In this document: positions 44,597 to 52,859 of the stretch, one piece after another
Position numbering within the stretch: the stretch's first letter is position 1
How the letters are laid out: every line of letters starts with the position of its first letter
NCBI GenBank assembly: GCA_037200845.1
Contig: JBBCGQ010000001.1
Coordinates: forward strand, 434,001-498,000
DNA length: 64,000 nt
Reading direction: 5' to 3'
Origin: Bauldia sp.
GTDB lineage: Bacteria > Pseudomonadota > Alphaproteobacteria > Rhizobiales > Kaistiaceae
Program-made: the position numbers and the translations under genes
Notes under the pieces: model-generated
What the model saw: only the letters and a program-made list of their open reading frames with translations
What the model was told of the DNA's origin: nothing
Databases searched by the model: none

Positions 44597-45367
44597 GTGA
44601 TCCGCGCCCTGCTTAAATCCCAGCCCGGCGCCGACCAGTCAGCGTTCGTCCGCGCCCACGTGGAAGCCTTGCGGGCACCGGGAGCTCTCGCCCGGCGGCT
44701 TCGGGAAATCGATCAGCACCGCCCTTCCCGCCGTATTTTTCTGATGGGCTGCGGACGCTCGGGAACCTGGCTGCTCACCGCTGCATTTTCGACCTTCGGC
44801 GACCTCGACGTGATGGGCGCGGAAAGTCCGGCCGAGGCGTTCGGCATGTTCGCCACGGACAAGCCGGCGCTCCTGGTCAAGCGCGACCACGTCGCCTACC
44901 AGCGCATCGAAGAGCTGCCCGACAGCATCGAGATTGCAATCATCGTGCGCCATCCGTTTGCGGTTCTCACCAGCCACAATCCGGTAAGCCGGCGCGCGTA
45001 TCACATCGCCCCGCACCGCTGGCTGGGTGAAATGCTTGCCCTCCAGTACCTTCTCGATACGCGTCGGCCGGCCACGGTCATTGTCCGCTACGAAGACCTC
45101 GTGACCGATCCGGATCGCGTCCAGACCCGCCTGTCAGAAGCGTTCCGCCTGCCGATCGCACATCCGATGTCGGCCATCGCCGAGGTATTTCGTCCGCCGG
45201 CGAGTGCGCTCTCGGCGATGCACGGCCTCCGGCCGGTCGATCGCGACTCCGTGGAGAAATACAAGCACGATCCGGAGAAGATCGCCTATCTCCGCTCGAT
45301 CCGCCCGCGCCTCGGCCGCCTTCTCACATGGGTGGCGGAAGAATACGGCTACGACATCGAGATTTGA
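44597..45367 (+). CDS. Sulfotransferase-family protein
   Basis: A 256-residue protein with the two PAPS-binding elements of sulfotransferases: the 5'-phosphosulfate loop IFLMGCGRSGTWLLTAAF (51-60) and the 3'-phosphate segment IIVRHPFAVLTSHNPVSRR (Arg118, Ser131). VRYEDLVTDP is another family mark. It starts at GTG, 48 bases after the propeller gene. A glycan-modifying job together with the propeller protein (for example sulfation of a surface or exported polysaccharide) is inference. Confidence 0.78.
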   Translation: MIRALLKSQPGADQSAFVRAHVEALRAPGALARRLREIDQHRPSRRIFLMGCGRSGTWLLTAAFSTFGDLDVMGAESPAEAFGMFATDKPALLVKRDHVAYQRIEELPDSIEIAIIVRHPFAVLTSHNPVSRRAYHIAPHRWLGEMLALQYLLDTRRPATVIVRYEDLVTDPDRVQTRLSEAFRLPIAHPMSAIAEVFRPPASALSAMHGLRPVDRDSVEKYKHDPEKIAYLRSIRPRLGRLLTWVAEEYGYDIEI

Positions 45368-45415
45368 CGGTCATCGTTTGGCGACGGCGGGCCGCGCTTC
45401 CGTGTTTTTTTGGAG

Positions 45416-45823
45416 CTAGTTCGCCACGTCCGGCGCGAAGTTCATCGCCACGCCGTTGATGCAGTAGCGCAGGTGGGTCGGCGGCGGGCCGTCGTTGAAG
45501 ACGTGGCCGAGGTGGCTGCCGCAGTTGGCGCAATGGCACTCCGTCCGCGTCATGCCGTAGCTGCGGTCGACCGAGTTCTCCACCGCGCCCGGCACCGGCT
45601 CGTTGAAGCTCGGCCAGCCGGTGCCCGACTCGAACTTGACCTTCGACTTGAACAGCGGCTGCCCGCAGCCGGCGCACGAGAACGTGCCGGCGCGCTTCTC
45701 ATGCAGTAGCGCGCAGCTTCCCGGCGCCTCGGTGCCGTGGTCGCGCATGATGCGATACTGCTCGGCGGTCAGCGTCTTGCGCCACTCCGCGTCGCTGCGC
45801 TCGAAGGGGAAATGCTTGTCCAT
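45416..45823 (-). CDS. msrB: Peptide-methionine (R)-S-oxide reductase MsrB
   Basis: Reduces methionine-R-sulfoxide in proteins. The 135-residue cytoplasmic protein has both zinc-binding CXXC pairs (FSCAGCGQPLF and CANCGSHLGHVF), the motif GTGWPSFNEPV and the catalytic Cys in LRYCINGVAM. Start at ATG 45823 with GGGAGA upstream. It lies 71 bases downstream of dipZ on the same strand. Confidence 0.96.
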   Translation of the reverse strand: MDKHFPFERSDAEWRKTLTAEQYRIMRDHGTEAPGSCALLHEKRAGTFSCAGCGQPLFKSKVKFESGTGWPSFNEPVPGAVENSVDRSYGMTRTECHCANCGSHLGHVFNDGPPPTHLRYCINGVAMNFAPDVAN

Positions 45824-45894
45824 TCTTGTTGTCTCCCTCTGATTGCTTTGGCTGTCGCTAATATAGGTATTGCACGCCGATCCCGGGAGTGCAG

Positions 45895-47646
45895 CTAGCC
45901 GAAGGTGAACGAAAACGCCTGGACGCCGGGGTCGAGAAAATCGATCTCGAAGGTCCGGTCGCCGGGCGTGCCGCTCTGCCGGACGAGCTGGTAGAGCCGC
46001 TGCTCGGCGATAGTGCCGTCGCCCGCCGCGTCGGTATCGACGCCGTGATCGTCGCCCGGCGGCTTGCCGTCGATCAGCACGCGGAAGCGTACCGGCTTGC
46101 CGTCGGCGCCGGGCCCCAGCACCAGATGCAGGTCGCGCGCATGGAAGCGGAAGGCGATGCTGCCGCCGGCCTGGTTGAGGATGGCGTTTTCGCCCTGGAC
46201 GGTCCAGTCGCCGGCAAGGCCCCACTGGTTGAGCTGCAGTGGCGCCGAGATCGTGTAGACGTGCGCCGCGTCGCGCGTCGCAGTATCGCCGTCGGAGACG
46301 AAGTTGGCGGCCCGGCTGTAGCCGATATAGGTCTCCGGCGACTTGACGTTGGCCTGGTCGGCCGCCGCCTCCGCGCCGCCGGCATTCACCGCCACCAGAT
46401 CGCCGGGCACGTCGGTCTTGCCCGCCTCGCGCAGCAGCGCCTGTATGATCTCTTCCGACTGCGCGTACGAGCCTTCGCCGAAATGATGGTGGCGGATGTT
46501 GCCGTTGGCATCGATGAAGAAATGCGCCGGCCAGTACTGGTTCTGGAACGCGCGCCAGATGGCGAAGTCGTTGTCGATCGCCACCGGATAGTCGATGCCG
46601 ATATCGGCGATCGCGTTTTTGACGTTGCCGATATCTTTCTCGAACGCGAACTCCGGCGAGTGGACGCCGATGACCACCAGCCCATCGTCCTTGTACTTGT
46701 CGGCCCAGGCGCGGACGTAGGGCAGGGCACGCAGGCAGTTGATGCACGAGTAGGTCCAGAAATCGACCAGCACGACCTTGCCCTTCAGCGCCTCGGGCGT
46801 CAGCGGCGGCGAGTTGAGCCACGTCACCGCGCCGGCGAGCGATGGGAACTGGCCTTCGACGGGCAGGGGATCGCCGGGCTTGTATTCGGCGTTCGCCGAA
46901 GCCGGCACGTTCTGCGTCGGCGCGACCTTGTCGAGCAGTCCTTGCTCCAGCGTCGCGGTGCTGGCGGTCGAAACCTGCGTCAGGAATCCGGTGTCGAAGC
47001 CGAAGGCGATGGCCGCGACTCCGACCAGGACCGCGACGCCAAGGCCGCGCCGGATCCATTCGCCGGCGCCGAGCGACCGCTTCATCGCGGCGAACACGCG
47101 CCCGCCGATCAGCAGCGCCACCGCGATCGAGGTCGCGGCGCCGAGCGCATAGGCGAGGAGCGCCAGCGACGTCCCGAAGCTGGCGCCGCCGAGCGCCGCG
47201 CCGGTGAGCACCAGGCCGAGGATCGGCCCGGCGCACGGCGCCCAGAGTAGCCCGGTCGCCACGCCGAGCAGGAAGGACGAGACGAACGACGAGCGCGCTG
47301 TGCTGCCCGGTCCCGACGCCTGCTGCGACAGCCGCGCGCCGATGGCGACCAGCGGTCGCGTCAGCCGATCCGCGATCTCGGGGAACAGCAGCGTGATGCC
47401 GAACACCGCCAGCAGCGCGAGGGCCGCGAACCGGCCGTACTGATTGGCCGCCACCGCCCAGCCACCGCCGACGGCCGCCAGCGAGGCGACAACGGCAAAG
47501 GTGATCGCCATTCCGAGCAGCATCGGCAGGATGCTGGTGACGAACGGTTTGTCGGCGCGCGCGAAGACAAAGGGCAGCACCGGCAGGATGCAAGGACTGA
47601 GGATCGTGAGCGCCCCGCCGATGTAGGCAATGAAAAGCAGCGTCAT
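45895..47646 (-). CDS. dipZ: DipZ-type thiol-disulfide protein (CcdA + thioredoxin + C-terminal domain)
   Basis: A 583-residue membrane protein. Residues 1-225 form a CcdA/DsbD-like domain with several helices and the two redox Cys of the family, Cys19 (LSPCILP) and Cys138 (LLWAPCAGP). Residues 250-410 are an AhpC/TlpA-like thioredoxin domain with VDFWTYSCINCLRALPY (Cys301, Cys304). The C-terminal 150 residues are the carbohydrate-module-like domain of mycobacterial DipZ. It should pass electrons from cytoplasmic thioredoxin to periplasmic partners. Start at ATG 47646; the frame is open upstream without similarity. Confidence 0.9.
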   Translation of the reverse strand: MTLLFIAYIGGALTILSPCILPVLPFVFARADKPFVTSILPMLLGMAITFAVVASLAAVGGGWAVAANQYGRFAALALLAVFGITLLFPEIADRLTRPLVAIGARLSQQASGPGSTARSSFVSSFLLGVATGLLWAPCAGPILGLVLTGAALGGASFGTSLALLAYALGAATSIAVALLIGGRVFAAMKRSLGAGEWIRRGLGVAVLVGVAAIAFGFDTGFLTQVSTASTATLEQGLLDKVAPTQNVPASANAEYKPGDPLPVEGQFPSLAGAVTWLNSPPLTPEALKGKVVLVDFWTYSCINCLRALPYVRAWADKYKDDGLVVIGVHSPEFAFEKDIGNVKNAIADIGIDYPVAIDNDFAIWRAFQNQYWPAHFFIDANGNIRHHHFGEGSYAQSEEIIQALLREAGKTDVPGDLVAVNAGGAEAAADQANVKSPETYIGYSRAANFVSDGDTATRDAAHVYTISAPLQLNQWGLAGDWTVQGENAILNQAGGSIAFRFHARDLHLVLGPGADGKPVRFRVLIDGKPPGDDHGVDTDAAGDGTIAEQRLYQLVRQSGTPGDRTFEIDFLDPGVQAFSFTFG

Positions 47647-47892
47647 GGTTAGGCCTTCACCCTCGACCCCCGATCGTCCCGCAACGCCGGTATATACGGT
47701 CGCCGCCGCAGTTTCGGGCTCATGGCCCGCGTTTTTCACGCGCAATTGAAGCCTCCGGCGGCCGGCCGCACGTCCTCGGGACGACGCCGTGAACCGGATA
47801 CACGCCGGCAAAACCAAATCTTGATTGGTTTGTGGAAACCTTTCCGGGCAAGCCGACGTAGCTAGAGGCGCGGGACAACCGGATTCGACGAG

Positions 47893-48735
47893 ATGACGAC
47901 CGAGGCGATGGCGACGGACGACAGGCCGCTCCCCGACGGGCGCGTGCTTATCCGCCGCCATTCCGGGCTGGTCCGCATCACGCACTGGATCAACGTCGTC
48001 TGCATCCTCTTTCTGCTGATGAGCGGGCTGCAGATATTCAACGCCACGCCGGCGCTATACGTCGGACAATACGCCGACTTCGACCATCCGATCGCGAGCT
48101 TCGGTGCCCGCCAGACTCCGGATGGGCTGGCCGGCGAGACGATGCTGTTCGGCATCCGCTTCAACACCACCGGCTTCCTCGGCCTGTCGGTCGCCGATGG
48201 CCAATGGCAGGTGCGCGCCTTCCCGGCATGGGCGACGGTGCCGAGCTACCAGGATCTGGCGACCGGCCGCCGCTGGCATTTCTTCTTCGCCTGGGTCTTC
48301 GCCATTAACGGCGCCATTTACCTGATCGCCAACCTGCTCAACCGCCACATCTGGCGCGACCTCGTGCCGACCTGGCGCGATATCCGCAACCTGCCGGCAA
48401 CCGTCGTCGAACACATCCAGCTCCGCTTCGAGCACGTGCGCGAATACAATCCGCTGCAGAAGCTCGCCTACCTCGGCATCCTGCTGGTGCTGGTCGTCAT
48501 CGTCTTCGCCGGGATGACGATGTCGCCCGGCCTCGACACTGCCTTCCCGTGGCTGGTCGACATCTTCAACGGCCGCCAGACGGCGCGCACGGTGCACTTC
48601 GTCGCCGCGACGCTGATCGTGCTGTTCGTCATCGTCCATGTCGCCATGGTTCTGGTCTCCGGCGTCTGGAACAATCTCCGTTCCATGATCACCGGCCGCT
48701 ACGCCATTCGCCCGGAGGACGGCCATGACCGCTAG
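47893..48735 (+). CDS. Cytochrome b561-type membrane subunit
   Basis: A 280-residue membrane protein with four to five helices, starting HSGLVRITHWINVVCILFLL, a His-containing helix typical of cytochrome b561/formate-dehydrogenase gamma-like subunits. Further heme-ligand candidates are in RRWHFFFAWVFAING and ARTVHFVAATLIVLFVIVH. It overlaps the next gene by 11 bases and should supply or accept electrons for that molybdoenzyme. Confidence 0.87.
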   Translation: MTTEAMATDDRPLPDGRVLIRRHSGLVRITHWINVVCILFLLMSGLQIFNATPALYVGQYADFDHPIASFGARQTPDGLAGETMLFGIRFNTTGFLGLSVADGQWQVRAFPAWATVPSYQDLATGRRWHFFFAWVFAINGAIYLIANLLNRHIWRDLVPTWRDIRNLPATVVEHIQLRFEHVREYNPLQKLAYLGILLVLVVIVFAGMTMSPGLDTAFPWLVDIFNGRQTARTVHFVAATLIVLFVIVHVAMVLVSGVWNNLRSMITGRYAIRPEDGHDR

Positions 48736-49510
48736 CCGCCGCAACTTCCTCCGCGGCCTCGGCGCCTCGGCGACCGCGCTGGTCGCCGCCGCGTGCAAGC
48801 CGCTCGATCACGCCGGCGCCCAAGGCGCGTGGTTCCGCGAAAATGTGCTGCAGCTTGGCGAGGACATAAATCTCAAGGTCCAGCGTTTCTTCCTCAAGCC
48901 GACGTCGCTGGCACGCGAATTCACCGAGGCCGACCTGTCGCCAAAGTTCAAGGCGAACGGCTCGACCAACCCCGACAGCCCCGAATACCAGGCGATGGTC
49001 GCCAACGACTTCGCCGACTGGAAGCTGAAGGTCGGCGGCCTCGTCGAGACGCCGATGGAATTTTCCCTCGCCGACCTCCGCGCCCTGCCGGCGCGCGAGC
49101 AGATCACCCGCCACGACTGCGTCGAGGGCTGGAGCTGCATCGGCAAATGGAAGGGCGTCCAGCTCGCGACCATCCTCAACATGGTCAAGCTCAAGCCCGA
49201 GACGCGCTACATCCTGTTCACCTGCGCCGACGAACTGGAAAAGACGCTCGACGGCACCGGCCGCTACTACGAGACGCACGGGCTGGAGGACGCCTTCCAC
49301 CCGCAGACCATCCTCGCCTACGACATGAATGGCGGCACGCTGACCGTCCCGCACGGCGCGCCGCTGCGGCTGCGCACCGAGCGCACGCTCGGCTATAAGA
49401 TGGCCAAGTACATCATGTCGATCGACGCCATCGACGACTTCTCCAAGATCAGCCGCGGCCGCGGCGGCTTCTGGGAAGATCGCGGGTATGACTGGTATGC
49501 GGGGATTTAG
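48725..49510 (+). CDS. Exported molybdopterin-dependent oxidoreductase (sulfite oxidase fold)
   Basis: A 261-residue protein with a twin-arginine signal (SRRNFLRGLGASATALVAAACK). A Cys at 24 allows a lipoprotein reading but the lipobox is poor. The molybdenum-ligand Cys lies in HDCVEGWSCIGKWKGV; the C-terminal GAPLRLRTERTLGYKMAKYI matches the sulfite-oxidase/YedY fold. With the preceding cytochrome b it looks like an MsrPQ-type pair, but MsrP itself is longer and the substrate cannot be told. Confidence 0.88.
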   Translation: MTASRRNFLRGLGASATALVAAACKPLDHAGAQGAWFRENVLQLGEDINLKVQRFFLKPTSLAREFTEADLSPKFKANGSTNPDSPEYQAMVANDFADWKLKVGGLVETPMEFSLADLRALPAREQITRHDCVEGWSCIGKWKGVQLATILNMVKLKPETRYILFTCADELEKTLDGTGRYYETHGLEDAFHPQTILAYDMNGGTLTVPHGAPLRLRTERTLGYKMAKYIMSIDAIDDFSKISRGRGGFWEDRGYDWYAGI

Positions 49511-49517
49511 CCGGCAG

Positions 49518-49647
49518 CGCCCCCTCACCCTCTTTCTCTAGGCCCGCTTTGCTCGCCAAGAGAAAGAGCCCTCTCCCACAAGGGGAGAGGGGACAAACCG
49601 ACATCGAGGCATATCCCTCTCCCCTTGTGGGAGAAGGGTGCGGGGGC
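49518..49647. repeat. Palindromic intergenic repeat family A, copy 3
   Basis: Begins GCGCCCCCTCACCCTCTTTC and ends AGGGTGCGGGGGC. It contains CTAGGCCCGCTTTGCTCGCCAAGAGAAAG and the CTCTCCCACAAGGGGAGAG hairpin, and is shorter than the copy at 38658. It fills most of the gap before the oxidoreductase gene. Confidence 0.78.
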
Positions 49648-49718
49648 CAGCTTCCGCTTGCAAATCACGCCAACTCGCGGCTTCCTCCCGCCTCAACATC
49701 AATCCGGGGGAAGCGACG

Positions 49719-50723
49719 ATGGCCAAGGATAAAGTACGCTGGGGTGTGATTTCGACGGCCAACATCGGCCTCGCCAAAGTCCTTCCCGGGATGATGAAGT
49801 CGAAGGAGATCGAGATCCGCGCCATCGCCTCGCGCGATCTGAAGACCGGCAGGAAGGCCGCAAAGAAGCTCGGCATCCCGGTCGCCTACGGCAGCTACGA
49901 GGAGCTGCTCGACGACCCCGAGATCGAGGCGATCTACAACCCGCTGCCCAACCATCTCCACGTCCCGCTGACGCTCGCCGCCGCCAAGAAGGGCAAGCAC
50001 GTGCTCTGCGAGAAGCCGATGTCGCTGACCGCGACCGAGGCCGAGCAGCTTCGCGATGTGCCGAAGGGCGTGCTCATCGCCGAAGCCTTCATGGTCCGCG
50101 CCCATCCGCAATGGATCAAGGCGCGTGAGCTGGCCCGCTCCGGCAAGCTCGGCGAACTGCGCGCCGTGCAGGGGCTGTTCTCGTACTACAACGTCGACCC
50201 GAACAACGTGCGCAACATGGCCGACATCGGCGGCGGCGCGCTCTACGATATCGGCTGCTACCCGATCGTCATCGGCCGCTACATCTTCGGCGCCGAGCCG
50301 GTGCGCGTCGTCTCGCTCGTCGACCGCGATCCGAACTTCAAGACCGACCGCACGGCGAGCGCGCTGATCGATTTCGGCAACGGCCGCCACCTCACCTTCA
50401 CGTCGTCGACGCAGGCCGCCAACTACCAGCGCATCAACATCCTCGGCAGCAAGCAGCGGCTCGAGGTCGTCATCCCGTTCAACGCCCCGCAGGGCGGCGC
50501 CATGACGATCCTCACCGATACCGGCAAGGAACTCGCCGGCAAGTCGGCCAAGCCGATCAAGCTGCCCAAGGCCGACCAGTACCAGCTCCAGGGCGAGACC
50601 TTCTCCCGCGCCGTCCGCGGCAAGGAGAAGCTCGAATTCGGCCTGGAGGACGCCATCCTCCAGATGCGCGTCATCGACGCCCTTTTCCGCTCCGAAAAGA
50701 GCGGAAACTGGGAGAAACCATAG
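49719..50723 (+). CDS. Gfo/Idh/MocA-family oxidoreductase
   Basis: A 334-residue NAD(P)-dependent sugar or cyclitol dehydrogenase relative. N-terminal Rossmann fold VRWGVISTANIGLAKVLPGM, the family motif GKHVLCEKPMSLTATEAEQL and the C-terminal substrate domain with GGGALYDIGCYPI. The start at 49719 follows GGGGGAAG. No pathway neighbours reveal the substrate. Confidence 0.87.
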   Translation: MAKDKVRWGVISTANIGLAKVLPGMMKSKEIEIRAIASRDLKTGRKAAKKLGIPVAYGSYEELLDDPEIEAIYNPLPNHLHVPLTLAAAKKGKHVLCEKPMSLTATEAEQLRDVPKGVLIAEAFMVRAHPQWIKARELARSGKLGELRAVQGLFSYYNVDPNNVRNMADIGGGALYDIGCYPIVIGRYIFGAEPVRVVSLVDRDPNFKTDRTASALIDFGNGRHLTFTSSTQAANYQRINILGSKQRLEVVIPFNAPQGGAMTILTDTGKELAGKSAKPIKLPKADQYQLQGETFSRAVRGKEKLEFGLEDAILQMRVIDALFRSEKSGNWEKP

Positions 50724-50735
50724 CCTGCGGAGTGG

Positions 50736-50765
50736 GTTGAACGGCGCCCCGAAGCCTCCCATATT
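50736..50765 (+). promoter_or_regulatory. Candidate heat-shock (RpoH) promoter of hsp20
   Basis: GTTGAA (50736-50741), a 16-base spacer and CCCATATT (50758-50765) match the -35 CTTGAA and -10 CCCCATNT pattern of sigma-32 promoters. It lies about 70 bases before the hsp20 start and just before the structured leader. Confidence 0.65.
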
Positions 50766-50770
50766 CAGCC

Positions 50771-50829
50771 TTGTCCCGGGTGCCTCGAAGAGGGCCCGGG
50801 CGAGAGTTTGGGTCGCTTCCAGGAGGACC
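50771..50829 (+). promoter_or_regulatory. ROSE-like RNA thermometer in the hsp20 leader
   Basis: Two hairpins fill the leader. The first (50775-50800) pairs CCCGGG...GCCTC with GAGGGC...CCGGG around the loop GAA. In the second, GG-TCGCT (50811-50817) faces AGGA-CC (50824-50829) around a six-base loop, so the UYGCU motif of ROSE elements masks the AGGAGGA ribosome-binding site seven bases before the ATG. ROSE elements control rhizobial small heat-shock genes by melting at high temperature. Confidence 0.6.
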
Positions 50830-50835
50830 GCCGCA

Positions 50836-51264
50836 ATGACGCGAATTTCCGCGTTTTCCAGCCCGCTGCTGCTCGGTTTCGAAGAGATCGAGCGTGCGCT
50901 AGAGCGCCTGTCGAAGGGCGCCGGCGACGGCTATCCGCCTTACAACATCGAGCGCATGGCCCGCGCCGGCGACAAGCCGGAGCGCCTGCGAATTACGCTC
51001 GCCGTGGCCGGCTTCAGCGAGACTGAACTCGACGTCACCGTCGAGGACAACGAGCTGATCGTCCGCGGCAAGCAGCAGGACGAAGCGGAGCGGCAGTTTC
51101 TTCATCGCGGCATCGCCGCGCGGCAGTTCCAGAAAACATTCGTGCTCGCCGAGGGGATCGAAGTCATCGGCGCCGAGTTGAAGGATGGACTGCTGTCGAT
51201 CGATTTGGCGAGGCCGGAGAGCGCGCGTGTCGCGCAGCGGATCGCCATCAACGGACGCGGCTAG
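50836..51264 (+). CDS. Small heat-shock protein Hsp20
   Basis: ATP-independent holdase chaperone of 142 residues. The alpha-crystallin domain covers about 35-130 (LRITLAVAGFSETELDVTVEDNEL; the conserved GVL-like end reads LKDGLLSIDLARP). The start at 50836 has a perfect AGGAGG; the open frame upstream is the leader RNA. It is followed 23 bases later by the DUF1150 gene. Confidence 0.93.
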   Translation: MTRISAFSSPLLLGFEEIERALERLSKGAGDGYPPYNIERMARAGDKPERLRITLAVAGFSETELDVTVEDNELIVRGKQQDEAERQFLHRGIAARQFQKTFVLAEGIEVIGAELKDGLLSIDLARPESARVAQRIAINGRG

Positions 51265-51287
51265 AGCCGGTCCAGGAGGGTAGTGAG

Positions 51288-51542
51288 ATGACACACGCAG
51301 AAAAGATTCAGATGAGCGACGAGACTTTCGCCGCGCTCGGCGGCGGTCGCATCGCCTACGTCAAGCCGCTCAAGGCCGACGATGCGCGCGGGCTCTTCCC
51401 GCAGATGCCGCCGGTCGCCCCGGGCCTCGAACTGTGGGCCCTGCTCGCCGCCGACGGCTCGCCGATCATGCTCGCCGACAGCCGCGAGGCGGTGCTGATG
51501 AATGCGAACGAGAACGAGCTGGAGACAGTGAGTCTGCATTAG
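51288..51542 (+). CDS. DUF1150 family protein
   Basis: An 84-residue small protein typically paired with hsp20 in Hyphomicrobiales. Family segments: FAALGGGRIAYVKPL, GLELWALLAADGSPIMLAD and the acidic C-terminus. Good ribosome-binding site (CAGGAGGG) upstream. The function is unknown; a heat-shock accessory role is inferred from co-transcription. Confidence 0.88.
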   Translation: MTHAEKIQMSDETFAALGGGRIAYVKPLKADDARGLFPQMPPVAPGLELWALLAADGSPIMLADSREAVLMNANENELETVSLH

Positions 51543-51560
51543 GTTCGTCGCGTCGCTGGA

Positions 51561-51594
51561 AAAAAAGGCCGGGCGAAAGCCCGGCCTTTTTTGT
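51561..51594 (+). terminator. Intrinsic terminator of the hsp20-DUF1150 operon
   Basis: A perfect 14-base stem, AAAAAAGGCCGGGC and GCCCGGCCTTTTTT, with a GAAA tetraloop, lies 18 bases after the DUF1150 stop. With A- and T-runs on both sides it could work in both directions. Confidence 0.92.
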
Positions 51595-51605
51595 GTAGGG
51601 CGGAG

Positions 51606-51763
51606 CTCCCTCACCCTGTTTCTCTAGGCTCGCTCCGCTCACCAAGAGAAACAGCCCTCTCCCCGATGGGGAGGGGACAAGAACTCGGTATCGTCCCTCT
51701 CCCCATCGGGGAGAGGGCTTCGGCTCTTACGAGCGAAGCGAGTTAGAGACGAAGGGTGAGGGT
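51606..51763. repeat. Palindromic intergenic repeat family A, copy 4
   Basis: Starts CTCCCTCACCCTGTTTCTCTAGG and ends GACGAAGGGTGAGGGTGCG. It contains two blocks of CCCTCTCCCC...GGGGAGGG type and the GAGCGAAGCGAGTTAGAG segment, so it is nearly full length. It lies between the hsp20-operon terminator and the end of ptsN. Confidence 0.78.
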
Positions 51764-51766
51764 GCG

Positions 51767-52231
51767 CTACGCCGCGTTGTGCGTCGCGCCTTCGGTCAGC
51801 ACCGAGTACAGCGCCGAACTGTCGGACGACGCGCGCAGCTTCTGCACCACGCCCGGCTCGCGGAAGAGCCGCGCGATCCGCGCCAGCGCCTTGAGGTGAT
51901 CGGCGCCCGAGGATTCCGGCGCGAGCAGCAGGAAGATCAGATCGACCGGCGTCTCGTCGAGCGCCTCGAAATCGATCGGCTTCGGCAGCCGCGCGAACAG
52001 CCCGAAAATCCGGTCGAGCTTGCCGAGCTTGCCGTGCGGGATGGCGATGCCGCCGCCGACGCCGGTGGAGCCCAGCTTTTCGCGCTTCACCAGCGTGTCG
52101 AAGATGTCCTTCTCCTCGACGCCGGTCATCGCGGCCGCCTTCTCGGCGATCGCCTGCAGCACCTGCTTCTTGCTGTTGGCCTTGAGCGAAGGGAGGATCG
52201 CTTCCGGCGTTACGAGATCGCTGAGGTCCAT
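51767..52231 (-). CDS. ptsN: PTS EIIA-Ntr regulatory protein
   Basis: Nitrogen-type EIIA of 154 residues that regulates rather than transports. The phosphorylated residue is His66 in GVGGGIAIPHGKLGKL; LLAPESSGADHLKALARIARLF is the other family signature. Start at ATG 52231 (DLSDLVTPEAILPSL). It is the last gene of rpoN-raiA-ptsN and completes, with HPr and HprK at 14-15 kb, most of the PTS-Ntr chain. Confidence 0.95.
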   Translation of the reverse strand: MDLSDLVTPEAILPSLKANSKKQVLQAIAEKAAAMTGVEEKDIFDTLVKREKLGSTGVGGGIAIPHGKLGKLDRIFGLFARLPKPIDFEALDETPVDLIFLLLAPESSGADHLKALARIARLFREPGVVQKLRASSDSSALYSVLTEGATHNAA

Positions 52232-52271
52232 AGTCTGTTCCAGTGTTCCGGTTGCGTCTGGCGGTCGCCCG

Positions 52272-52859
52272 CTAGTGCTTCGCGGTTTCCCTTTTTGTGC
52301 CGAGCGACGGATCGATCCAGCCGATGTGGCCGTCGCTCCGCCGGTAGACGATGTTGACGCCGCCATGCCCGGCATGACGGAAGACTTTGACGTGCGCGTC
52401 GGTGAGGTCGAGCGACATCACCGCATTGCCCACCGTCATCGTCTCAAGGTCGGTGGTCTGCTCGGCGATGATCGTCGGGTCGGCATCCGTCGGCGCCACT
52501 TCTTCTTCGTCCGGCGCCGCGATCACGTACTCCGTCGCCGCCAGCGAGTCGTCGCGCCGCACGTGGTGGTGTTCCTTGAGCCGCCGCTTGTAGCGCCGCA
52601 GGCGCTTCTCGATGTGCCCCGCCGCCTGCTCGAAACTCTGGTGCACGTCCTGCCCGCGGCCTTCCGCCTGCAGCACAATGCCGGTGTCGAGATGGACCAG
52701 GCACTCCGTGCGGAAGCCCGACCCTTCGCGCGCCACGGTCACGTGGCCGGTAAAGCCGCCGTCGAAATATTTCTCGATCGCATCGCCGATACGCGCGTCG
52801 GCGAGCGTTCGAAAGCTCTCGCCGATGTCGACGCTTTTTCCGGAAATACGCAGGCCCAT
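52272..52859 (-). CDS. raiA: Ribosome hibernation promoting factor, long form
   Basis: Binds 70S ribosomes in starved cells and promotes dimerisation. The 195-residue protein has the N-terminal HPF/YfiA domain (RISGKSVDIGESFRTLADARI, DGGFTGHVTVAREGSGF) and the C-terminal dimerisation domain (TVGNAVMSLDLTDAHVKVFRHAG, VVYRRSDGHIG-like NIVYRRSDGHIGWIDP). The long form is usual in alphaproteobacteria; its position next to rpoN is conserved. Confidence 0.94.
   Translation of the reverse strand: MGLRISGKSVDIGESFRTLADARIGDAIEKYFDGGFTGHVTVAREGSGFRTECLVHLDTGIVLQAEGRGQDVHQSFEQAAGHIEKRLRRYKRRLKEHHHVRRDDSLAATEYVIAAPDEEEVAPTDADPTIIAEQTTDLETMTVGNAVMSLDLTDAHVKVFRHAGHGGVNIVYRRSDGHIGWIDPSLGTKRETAKH

Noticed and set aside
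43590-45415. Integration of the islet at tRNA-Ala with flanking direct repeats
   Set aside because: I looked for a repeat of the tRNA 3' end (CGCTTGGCTCCACCA) before msrB and found none, and there is no integrase. Kept only as a positional observation.
45416-47593. A single 725-residue protein combining the msrB region with upstream sequence
   Set aside because: Only the last 135 residues are real (MsrB); the rest is the dipZ region read in the wrong phase.
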